Shown: positions 31,492 through 36,789 of the stretch, piece after piece
Numbering within the stretch: position 1 is the first letter of the stretch
Layout of the letters: the number at the start of each line of letters is the position of its first letter
DNA from: Actinomycetes bacterium
GTDB taxonomy: Bacteria > Actinomycetota > Actinomycetes > Propionibacteriales > Propionibacteriaceae
DNA length: 36,789 nucleotides
Assembly: GCA_030426725.1 (NCBI GenBank)
Contig: JAUHXZ010000024.1
Coordinates: forward strand, 1 to 36,789
Direction of reading: 5' to 3'
Translations under genes and position numbers: made by a program
Notes under the pieces: generated by a model
Databases searched by the model: none
What the model was told of the DNA's origin: nothing
Seen by the model: the letters and a program-made list of their open reading frames with translations, nothing else

Positions 31492-32427
31492 ATGAAGACG
31501 TTCAACCTGGGCCCGACCGACCTCGAAGTCCCCGCCGTCGTCACGGGTGTGATGCGCATCCAGGACAAGACCGACGACGAGGTGCGTTCCCTCTTCCACG
31601 CCTCCCGCGAGGCGGGTATCGACTTCTTCGACCACGCGGACATCTACGGCGACGCGCCGTTCCACGGGTGCGAACGCCGGTTCGCCGAGGCGCTGGGGCT
31701 GACGACGTCGGAGCGCGAGGAGATCGTGCTCCAGACGAAGGCGGGCATCGTCAAGGACGGGCCGTATTTCGACTTCTCCTACCACCACCTCGTCTGCCAG
31801 GTGGAGGGGTCGCTGCGCGCGCTGGACACCGACTACATCGACGTCCTGCTCCTGCACCGCCCCGACGCCCTCGTCGAGCCGGAGGAGGTGGCCCGCGCGT
31901 TCGACAAGCTCTCCTCGACCGGCAAGGTGCTGCACTTCGGCGTGTCCAACCACACGCCAGGCCAGATCGAGCTGTTGAAGCGGTACGTCGACCAGCCGAT
32001 CGTCGCGAACCAGCTGCAGCTGTCGATCACGCACGCGCCGATCATCGCCCAGGGGGTGGCGGCGAACATGGCGGGCCTCGACCAGTCGGCGTCGCGGGAT
32101 CTCGGCATGCTGGACTACTGCCGGCTCAACGACATCACCGTGCAGGCGTGGTCGCCGTTCCAGGCGGGCTTCTTCACCGGCGTATTCCTCGGCAATCCCG
32201 ACTACCCGGAGCTGAACGCCGTCATCGACCGGCTGGCCGCCAAGTACGACGTGCGCCCCGAGGGGATCGCGACGGCGTGGATCACGCGGCATCCGGCGAA
32301 CATGCAGGTGGTGCTCGGAACCACGACGCCCGACCGTGTGACGTGGGCGGCCGCCGGCGCCGACGTCGTCCTCACCCGCCCCGAGTGGTACGAGCTGTAC
32401 CGGGCGGCGGGATACCTCGTCCCCTGA
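31492..32427 (+). CDS. Aldo/keto reductase
   Basis: A 311-aa NADPH-dependent TIM-barrel oxidoreductase. The catalytic tetrad is complete: Asp47 and Tyr52 (FFDHADIYG), Lys83 (LQTKAG) and His122 (LLLHRPD). GKVLHFGVSNHTPGQ and AWSPFQAGFF are typical, and it resembles the YdhF-type subgroup. Substrate unknown. ATG at 31492 has AAGGAG (31481-31486) 5 nt upstream; an in-frame GTG at 31486 overlaps that ribosome site and is unlikely. It is divergent from the glycosyltransferase/deacetylase gene and followed by the palindromic element at 32441. Confidence 0.92.
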   Translation: MKTFNLGPTDLEVPAVVTGVMRIQDKTDDEVRSLFHASREAGIDFFDHADIYGDAPFHGCERRFAEALGLTTSEREEIVLQTKAGIVKDGPYFDFSYHHLVCQVEGSLRALDTDYIDVLLLHRPDALVEPEEVARAFDKLSSTGKVLHFGVSNHTPGQIELLKRYVDQPIVANQLQLSITHAPIIAQGVAANMAGLDQSASRDLGMLDYCRLNDITVQAWSPFQAGFFTGVFLGNPDYPELNAVIDRLAAKYDVRPEGIATAWITRHPANMQVVLGTTTPDRVTWAAAGADVVLTRPEWYELYRAAGYLVP

Positions 32428-32440
32428 GCCGGCTCCGGGC

Positions 32441-32532
32441 CCGGCCGTGAGCACTCTTCCGGACTCGGCGTCGGTTGGATCGTGCAAGGGGGCCTGATCG
32501 GCGGTCCACTCCGTGAAAGTGCTCACGGCCGG
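32441..32532. repeat. Cloverleaf-like palindromic element, copy 2
   Basis: The outer stem CCGGCCGTGAGCACT (32441-32455) is complementary to 32518-32532 (15 bp). The inside keeps blocks shared with copy 1 (CCGGACTCG, GTCGGTTGG, CGTGC, GTGAAAGTGCTC), but the inner palindromes are degraded. It starts 13 bp after the aldo/keto reductase stop. Confidence 0.75.
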
Positions 32533-32542
32533 AACGCCAAAC

Positions 32543-32569
32543 GCCCCACCTGCGGTCGGCAGGTGGGGC
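32543..32569 (-). terminator. Hairpin downstream of the first small acidic protein
   Basis: GCCCCACCTGC (32543-32553), loop GGTCG, and the perfect 11-bp complement (32559-32569). It lies 18 bp past the stop of the gene at 32588-32884 on the minus strand. Confidence 0.65.
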
Positions 32570-32587
32570 ATTGCTCGTCGGGATGGA

Positions 32588-32884
32588 TCAGCGCGGGAAG
32601 TTCGGTGCGGCCGGAGGCACGAACCATCCGGGCTCGTCCGTCGGATCGATCCTCTCGCCGCGGGCGTTGACGGGGTTACCGTCCTCGTCGACGCGCCGAC
32701 CTTCGTGGTCGACGCGGTTGCCGAACTCGTCTCGCCAGTAGCCGTCGGCGTCGGGCTCGTTCTCGATGTGCGTGCCGGCTTCATCGCTGATCATGGTGTG
32801 CTCAACCTCCGGGGGGCTCTCGTGGCCACCGGGATGCTGGTGCTCATGGTCGGTCGGGGTGGACTCGGGCTTTCGGTCAGTCAT
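32588..32884 (-). CDS. Small acidic hypothetical protein, tandem paralogue A
   Basis: A 98-aa hydrophilic, very acidic protein of unknown function. The N-terminus is His/Pro/Glu-rich (HEHQHPGGHESPPE); the C-terminal 60 residues hold DADGYWRDEFGNRVDHEGRR followed by a DEDGNPVNARGERIDP repeat-like segment. The same domain makes up the neighbouring gene at 32991. The Asp-rich DEDGN loop recalls calcium-binding loops, but no known motif is complete. ATG at 32884 is chosen from AAGGAG 8 nt upstream and from alignment with the paralogue's leader. A -10 TAAACT lies at 32925-32920. Confidence 0.72.
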   Translation of the reverse strand: MTDRKPESTPTDHEHQHPGGHESPPEVEHTMISDEAGTHIENEPDADGYWRDEFGNRVDHEGRRVDEDGNPVNARGERIDPTDEPGWFVPPAAPNFPR

Positions 32885-32990
32885 TCTGCTCACTCCTTCC
32901 GTTTCCCGAGGGTCTACCCAGTTTACGCCGGTGGTCGCCGTTCCCAATCTGATCGGTAGATCCGGCGTCGGGCCGCTCGCTTGGGTGTGC

Positions 32991-33206
32991 TCAGCGGAAG
33001 TCCCTTGCGATCGGCGGGACGTCGACGCCCGAGTCGTCCTCGGGGTCGATCTTCTTGCCGTGTGCGTTGATGGGGTTGCCGTCCTCGTCGACGCGTTGGC
33101 CCTCGTGGTCGACCCGGTAGCCGAACTCGTCTCGCCAGAACCCGTCGGCGTCGGGCTTGTTCTCGATGTGTCTGCCGGAGAATGCTCCGGGGTGCTCGTT
33201 CGCCAC
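32991..33206 (-). CDS. Small acidic hypothetical protein, tandem paralogue B
   Basis: A 71-aa acidic protein sharing with its neighbour the frame HIENxPDADGxWRDEFG and RVDEDGNPxNAxGxxID. GTG at 33206 is the best start: GGGAG lies 8 nt upstream, and the stretch GGAGTGATCCAAGTG aligns with GGAGTGAGCAGAATG of paralogue A. The promoter is duplicated too, with -10 TAGAGT at 33246-33241 followed by GGGTAGACCC in both copies. Function unknown. It lies between paralogue A and tRNA-Leu, transcribed away from the tRNA. Confidence 0.72.
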   Translation of the reverse strand: MANEHPGAFSGRHIENKPDADGFWRDEFGYRVDHEGQRVDEDGNPINAHGKKIDPEDDSGVDVPPIARDFR

Positions 33207-33367
33207 TTGGATCACTCCCTCCTCACGAGTGGGTCTACCCACTCTACGCGCTGCCTGTGGTCCGGGGGCTCTCGCGTGGGGGCGGCCGCACCCGCGCGGT
33301 GGCTTGAGTTGCCGACCGCGGGTGGGCTCGTGCTATTGTTTGGCGTCGGGTCGCCGAGCGGCCCACT

Positions 33368-33450
33368 GCGCGAGTGGCGGAATGGCAGACGCGCTGGCTT
33401 CAGGTGCCAGTGCCCTTCGGGGCGTGGAGGTTCAACTCCTCTCTCGCGCA
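33368..33450 (+). tRNA. tRNA-Leu (anticodon CAG)
   Basis: 83 nt. The acceptor arms GCGCGAG (33368-33374) and CTCGCGC (33443-33449) pair fully, with discriminator A at 33450 and no encoded CCA. The anticodon stem CTGGC/GCCAG encloses the loop TTCAGGT, giving CAG, which reads CTG leucine codons. A variable arm TGCCCTTCGGGGCG and the T-loop GGTTCAACTCC are present. A -10-like TATTGT lies at 33334-33339. Confidence 0.95.
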
Positions 33451-33460
33451 CTTTTCTTGA

Positions 33461-33509
33461 CCCCTAGTCAGGACGGCGAAACGCCGATCTGACTAGGGGT
33501 TTTACTTTT
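33461..33509 (+). terminator. Intrinsic terminator after tRNA-Leu
   Basis: CCCCTAGTCAG (33461-33471) pairs with 33489-33499, with an inner GGCG-AAA-CGCC stem, followed by TTTTACTTTT (33500-33509). This is the clearest rho-independent terminator in the window. Confidence 0.9.
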
Positions 33510-33559
33510 CCCACGCTCCGCCACGGTCCGTCAGAGCACGCCACTCGGTACCATTTTCA

Positions 33560-33597
33560 TCGCACGTTCATCGCACGCCCGTCGCACGAATCGCACG
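33560..33597. repeat. Four direct TCGCACG repeats before the integrase
   Basis: TCGCACG starts at 33560, 33571, 33582 and 33591, at spacings of 11, 11 and 9 bp (about one helical turn). The set lies between the tRNA terminator and the integrase start, where arm-type or regulatory binding sites of site-specific recombination systems are usually found. Confidence 0.7.
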
Positions 33598-33613
33598 GCT
33601 GGAGGTGGGGGAG

Positions 33614-34837
33614 ATGAGATTCGGATACGTCCGCAAGCTGCCGAGCGGCCGGTACCAGTCCAGCTACCTGGGGCCCGACGGCAAGAGACACAACGCTCCC
33701 GCCACCTTCACGCACAAGGCCGACGCCCAGGCCTGGGTCACGGCCGAGCGCCGTCTCATCGAGTACGGCGACTGGACGAGCCCAGGCGCTCGAGTGGAGG
33801 AGCTCAAGGCGGCCGAGCGGGCCGAGGCGGAACGACAGGCCGCGGAAGCCCGCGCGGCCGAAGCGCGGCGGACCATTCCGACGGTCAGCCAGTGGATGGA
33901 GATCTGCATCACCGAGCGCCAGGCCCGGTCGCGCCGACCGATCAAGCAGACGACCGCCGACAACTACCGCAAGCTCGCCCGGCTCAACGTCCACGGCACC
34001 CGGCTGGGCAACATGCGGATCACCGAGGTCAAGCGCGCCGACATCCACGAATGGCGGTGGAGCGGCCCGCCCAGCAGGACGCGGACCCAGGGGCCGAAGT
34101 CCTACGAACTGCTGGTGTCAGTCTTCGACGACGCGGTCGTCGCCGAGATCATCGACACCACTCCCTGCACGCTCAGAGGCGCCGGCTCCCCGGAACGGGT
34201 CCGTGAGCCAGAGTCACTGTCCATGGAGGAGGTCGACAGGTTCCTCGGCGCGGTCCAGGAGCCCTGGGCTCGAGCTGCCCTGACACTCCAGGTGACGTGC
34301 GGTCTGCGGATCGGTGAGGTCCTTGCACTGCGGTCCAAGGATCTCGATCTCGAGGACGGCACCGTCACGGTGGCGGGAACGGTCGCCAAGGTGGGGCCGA
34401 CGGGGGAGCGGCAACTCGTCGTGCAAACACCGAAGACCAGGGCATCGCTCCGCACCCTGTCCCTGCTGCCCGACACCATTCCCGACCTGCTCCGGTGGCG
34501 TGAGTCCCGCGGCGATCTCAAGCCGAACGCCCTGCTGTTCTGCGATGCCTTCGGCAAGCCGCTCAACGACGACGTTCTCCGTCGGCTCCAGAAGAAGGCG
34601 GCCGCGAGCATCGGCCGTACCGAACTTAAGGACCACGACCTGCGATCAACGGCGGCCACCCTCGCGGCTGCAGCCGGCGCATCGGTGCGCGAGATCCAAT
34701 CGATGCTCGGGCACACCACCCCATCGATGGCGTTGAAGTACCAGACGGCGACGCGGGAGAGGGACGCTGAACGTGCCAGGAACATGTCGCGGAGGTGGCG
34801 GGACGCTCGCCAGTCGGGCGGCGCCACCGCGACGTAG
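33614..34837 (+). CDS. Tyrosine recombinase/integrase
   Basis: A 407-aa phage-type integrase. The N-terminal arm-binding region (about 1-55: GYVRKLPSGRYQSSYLGPDG) is followed by a charged helix rich in Ala and Glu (60-86), a SAM-like core-binding domain (88-190) and the catalytic domain (200-385). Catalytic residues are Arg232 (GLRIGE), Lys274 (TPKT), His341 and Arg344 (HDLR), His367 (LGHTTP) and the nucleophile Tyr376 (ALKYQ), so the enzyme looks intact. ATG at 33614 with GGAGG/GGGGAG upstream; GTG at 33605 is a possible alternative. It probably integrates at the adjacent tRNA-Leu. Confidence 0.93.
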   Translation: MRFGYVRKLPSGRYQSSYLGPDGKRHNAPATFTHKADAQAWVTAERRLIEYGDWTSPGARVEELKAAERAEAERQAAEARAAEARRTIPTVSQWMEICITERQARSRRPIKQTTADNYRKLARLNVHGTRLGNMRITEVKRADIHEWRWSGPPSRTRTQGPKSYELLVSVFDDAVVAEIIDTTPCTLRGAGSPERVREPESLSMEEVDRFLGAVQEPWARAALTLQVTCGLRIGEVLALRSKDLDLEDGTVTVAGTVAKVGPTGERQLVVQTPKTRASLRTLSLLPDTIPDLLRWRESRGDLKPNALLFCDAFGKPLNDDVLRRLQKKAAASIGRTELKDHDLRSTAATLAAAAGASVREIQSMLGHTTPSMALKYQTATRERDAERARNMSRRWRDARQSGGATAT

Positions 34838-35089
34838 ACCGCGTCGCGCTGTACTCACTCTCATGCCGATGACAGGAAGTTGTTCTCGGGGGTGGGGAGA
34901 CTCTCTTGTCCTAGCCGTGGGGTGCGCTGGGTGGTGTGCAAGGATTCGGTTGCTGCCCGATGGTGGGCACTACGCGGGCAACATGCAACCGCCCTACTGC
35001 CTGCCACGAATGCGGCTGGCCGTAGGCGCAAGCGTGATGACCTTTGTCATCTCATGCGCCGCAAAGGCAGACGGTCGAGACTCGGGTCC
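34838..35089. other. Non-coding stretch after the integrase
   Basis: I see no convincing gene here. An imperfect hairpin (GGTTGCTGCCCG at 34948-34959 against CGGGCA...GCAACC ending at 34990) is the only structure noticed. Base composition is less GC-rich than the rest of the window. Confidence 0.4.
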
Positions 35090-35248
35090 CTAGTCGGTCG
35101 CGTCGGTTGCCCCGGCCTGTGGCGCATCACGCCTCGCCCAGGCGTCACCCATTCCGTCACGGACGGCCTTGCGGACCACGACGTAGAGCACATACATGGC
35201 GACGAAGAACAGCACCAGATTCAGCACGAGCGCGGAGATGGCATCCAT
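35090..35248 (-). CDS. Small single-pass membrane protein
   Basis: A 52-aa protein starting MDAISALVLNLVLFFVAMYV. One hydrophobic segment (about 5-25) is followed by a positively charged region (VVRKAVRDGMGDAWARRD), so the C-terminus should face the cytoplasm. The clean membrane-then-basic pattern suggests a real small protein rather than chance. No clear ribosome site precedes the ATG. Function unknown. Confidence 0.55.
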   Translation of the reverse strand: MDAISALVLNLVLFFVAMYVLYVVVRKAVRDGMGDAWARRDAPQAGATDATD

Positions 35249-35463
35249 GGCACGCCAGTCTGTCAAGGATCAGTACTCATGTCACGAGCGCGTGTAAACA
35301 CACTCACGGTTGCTTTCACCCTGCGGTGGACTGCCGCCACCTTATCCGAGGATGGTTGAGTCCGTGTCGGTTGCTGCACACATCCGCACGAAGTGCTCAG
35401 CATCTACCGAGCGTAAGAACTCCATGCTTCGCCGGATCTGCCGTGACGATGGAGCGGCTGTGC

Positions 35464-35658
35464 TCAAGAAGCTCGTCGGCGTGACCACCATCGCCAAGAC
35501 GCGAGCATCACCGCCGCGGTCGTGAGTAGCCACCAGAGTTGGTCGATCCCAGGCGGATCGGCCCACGGGCCGAAGTAGAACATCGTGACCATGACGGCCG
35601 CCGTGATGATCGCCGCCAGGGCTACGCCGACTATCAGTTCGAGGAGGAATCGCACCAC
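35464..35658 (-). CDS. Small membrane protein, two predicted helices
   Basis: A 64-aa protein with two hydrophobic segments (about 4-28 and 40-56) and a basic tail (WRWWSRRRAS). The GTG start at 35658 is supported by AAGGAGG 5 nt upstream; the next codon is also GTG and equally placed (8 nt). A possible -10, TAACGT, lies at 35697-35692. It lies in the less GC-rich region after the integrase. Function unknown. Confidence 0.65.
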   Translation of the reverse strand: MVRFLLELIVGVALAAIITAAVMVTMFYFGPWADPPGIDQLWWLLTTAAVMLASWRWWSRRRAS

Positions 35659-35936
35659 CCCTGGCCTCCTTCACCCGCCGACCCCCGCACTACGTTACCT
35701 GAGGCCTCCGTTGCCCAGCGCTGATGCGGTCACATCGGGCTCCTCGTAAAGACGTCCTCCCCTGCCGCACCCGGCGCGGGCGATCGCCCCGACTAGAGGT
35801 CATCCGCAGGTGGCGGTGTCCGAGATGCCCATGGCAGCTACGGCCGTCTCAGGTCGAAGGCATGGCGCCGATCCCCACCGCCGCTAGAGTCAAGACGTAT
35901 CGCTGCAGGTGTCCTGCAAGTAGGCGAGGGGATTTG

Positions 35937-36461
35937 GTGACTACCCGAACGACGGAGCGCGGCACATGGTCTGTTCGGGTGGCGCTCGTCGGTACCACGG
36001 TCGTGGTGGCCTACGCGGTGGTCGCGGTCGTTCAGGTTCTGGTGCTGAACCCGCTCAGCGCGGTCCCGGGACAACCTCTTGGTCAGATCTACGCGGACGT
36101 GGAGGCGGCCGGTGAGTCGATGGGTGTTGGATTCGTGATCGTCTTCCTGGCCTTGGGGCCCGCGATCGCGATGGCGCTGTTGACGCGGGCACGGAAGGCG
36201 CCGCGATCAGTTGTAGCTGGCTGGTACTTGGCTCTCGTGGCGTTGGGCGCGCCCGCCTACTTCTGGGCGAGCTTCGGGCCGGGACTGGCCCTGGCGGACG
36301 CCTACCTCGCCAGCGGAGGGGATCACTCGGCATGGGGGCTTGTCCTGTATGCCTTGAGCGGCCTCGCGTTGGTGGCGTTGATCGCGGTCGCGGCCAGACG
36401 CCTGAAAGGGCACGTTCCCACCAATCCGGCCGGGCCTGCTGCGAGAACCAACGACAGCTGA
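35937..36461 (+). CDS. Hypothetical membrane protein
   Basis: A 174-aa protein with four predicted membrane helices (about 13-36, 68-85, 95-115, 134-158), a polar N-terminus and a C-terminal tail. GTG at 35937 is chosen because GAGGGG (35926-35931) lies 5 nt upstream and the sequence before it does not look like protein. A -10-like TAGAGT is at 35885-35890. I do not recognise the family. Confidence 0.65.
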   Translation: MTTRTTERGTWSVRVALVGTTVVVAYAVVAVVQVLVLNPLSAVPGQPLGQIYADVEAAGESMGVGFVIVFLALGPAIAMALLTRARKAPRSVVAGWYLALVALGAPAYFWASFGPGLALADAYLASGGDHSAWGLVLYALSGLALVALIAVAARRLKGHVPTNPAGPAARTNDS

Positions 36462-36583
36462 CCGACCGGATCGACACATCAAACGTCCGACTCTGGCGGT
36501 CTGCGAGGCAAGCCTGTCGGCTGCTTCCACAGCTCGCCGCACATCCGGACATGCCGCACGCCGCGCGGATGTTCGGGATTCGG

Positions 36584-36789
36584 TCAGGCCACATTCTTCG
36601 AGTACTTCTGGCGTGCGGCTTCGCCGCTGGTTCCCAGGAAGGATCCGATCGCGGACCAGGCCAGGCCCGCGTCTCGAGCCTTCCGCACGGCCTCCACGAG
36701 ATGCCGCTCCGCGTCGGACCGCTCGACCACCGCGGCCCTCAACATCGCCACAGCGTCGGCGTCGAGCTCGTCGGCGGGGTCCGGTTCGT
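36584..36789 (-). CDS. Partial HTH-like protein, 5' end outside window
   Basis: 67 C-terminal residues are visible. The end AVRKARDAGLAWSAIGSFLG, followed by TSGEAARQKY, resembles the helix-turn-helix-like tail of small actinobacterial proteins in which an AxxxGxSWxxIGxxLGxSxxAAxxRY pattern recurs. The upstream part is acidic then amphipathic (LRAAVVERSDAERHLVEA). DNA binding is likely by pattern, but the target is unknown. Confidence 0.6.
   Translation of the reverse strand, partial: EPDPADELDADAVAMLRAAVVERSDAERHLVEAVRKARDAGLAWSAIGSFLGTSGEAARQKYSKNVA

Larger units (their letters stand above)
33452..36789. mobile_element. Putative tRNA-Leu-associated integrated element (right end not seen)
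   Basis: A tyrosine integrase starts 164 bp after tRNA-Leu, and the following 3 kb is visibly less GC-rich than the rest of the window and has wide gaps and small unassigned genes. These are the usual marks of an island inserted at a tRNA 3' end. I find no second copy of the tRNA 3' end up to 36789 and no excisionase, replication or transfer gene, so the limits are unknown and the element may be decayed. Confidence 0.45.

Noticed and set aside
32513..33467. Plus-strand open frames across the tandem acidic genes and tRNA-Leu
   Set aside because: They run through the tRNA and through the clearly conserved minus-strand paralogues, so they are not genes.
33560..33597. Replication iterons
   Set aside because: Four 7-nt repeats stand beside an integrase and no replication initiator gene; recombination or regulatory sites are more likely.
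35342..35490. A 49-codon minus-strand frame at 35342-35490
   Set aside because: There is no ribosome site, no recognisable pattern and poor codon preference; it is probably a chance frame in a non-coding stretch.

Overview
The window is GC-rich actinobacterial DNA. It most likely comes from the Propionibacteriaceae: a methylmalonyl-CoA mutase small subunit very like the Propionibacterium protein sits at the left edge, and actinobacterial hallmark genes follow (a FolP2-type dihydropteroate synthase homologue, a mycothiol-type glycosyltransferase, TANNNT -10 boxes placed 6-7 nt before start codons). The genus cannot be fixed from sequence alone.

Layout. (1) 1-2852, minus strand: mutA (last few codons outside the window) and folP2. 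(2) 2903-14179, plus strand: a sugar-utilisation locus. A lone Gfo/Idh/MocA oxidoreductase is followed by a lipoprotein-binding-protein/two-permease ABC importer, a heparinase-like alpha/alpha-toroid protein, a PmoA/DUF6807 protein, a second Gfo/Idh/MocA oxidoreductase, a DUF993 aldolase-like protein, a sugar-isomerase-like TIM barrel and a LacI regulator. Most junctions overlap by 4-8 nt. Near-palindromic AAGCGCTT operators lie before the importer and again before the second oxidoreductase, so the cluster is probably one LacI regulon of two transcription units for import and intracellular breakdown of an unidentified glycan. (3) 14181-16106: a lipoprotein alpha-amylase and a small unknown protein, divergently transcribed. 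(4) 16390-28636: myo-inositol catabolism. A transaldolase-family gene and a GntR regulator (IolR-like) lie on the minus strand, then iolC-iolB-iolD-iolA on the plus strand. After an interruption (GH15 hydrolase, holin-like membrane protein, 3' remnant of a zinc alcohol dehydrogenase) come divergent iolE and iolG. Five copies of a TGTC-N2-(A/G)ACA-type site sit in the promoters of the transaldolase gene, iolC, iolE and iolG and define a likely IolR regulon. No dedicated aldolase (iolJ) and no inositol transporter are present; the transaldolase-family protein is a candidate for the missing aldolase. (5) 28649-33206: a histidine phosphatase, a 642-aa fusion of an MshA-like glycosyltransferase with an MshB-like deacetylase (mycothiol synthesis, which consumes inositol phosphate), an aldo/keto reductase and two tandem paralogous small acidic proteins. 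(6) 33368-36789: tRNA-Leu(CAG) with a strong terminator, then a tyrosine integrase and a visibly less GC-rich stretch with small membrane proteins and a partial HTH-like protein. This looks like the start of a tRNA-integrated island; its far end is not in the window.

Between genes there are several structured repeats: a perfect 36-bp inverted repeat (16178-16258), two related cloverleaf-like palindromic elements (23976-24054 and 32441-32532), and a cluster of five TGCGACGTG 9-mers (29327-29427). The points most worth following up are the LacI-controlled glycan locus, the MshA-MshB fusion, the IolR-controlled transaldolase, and the palindromic repeat family.
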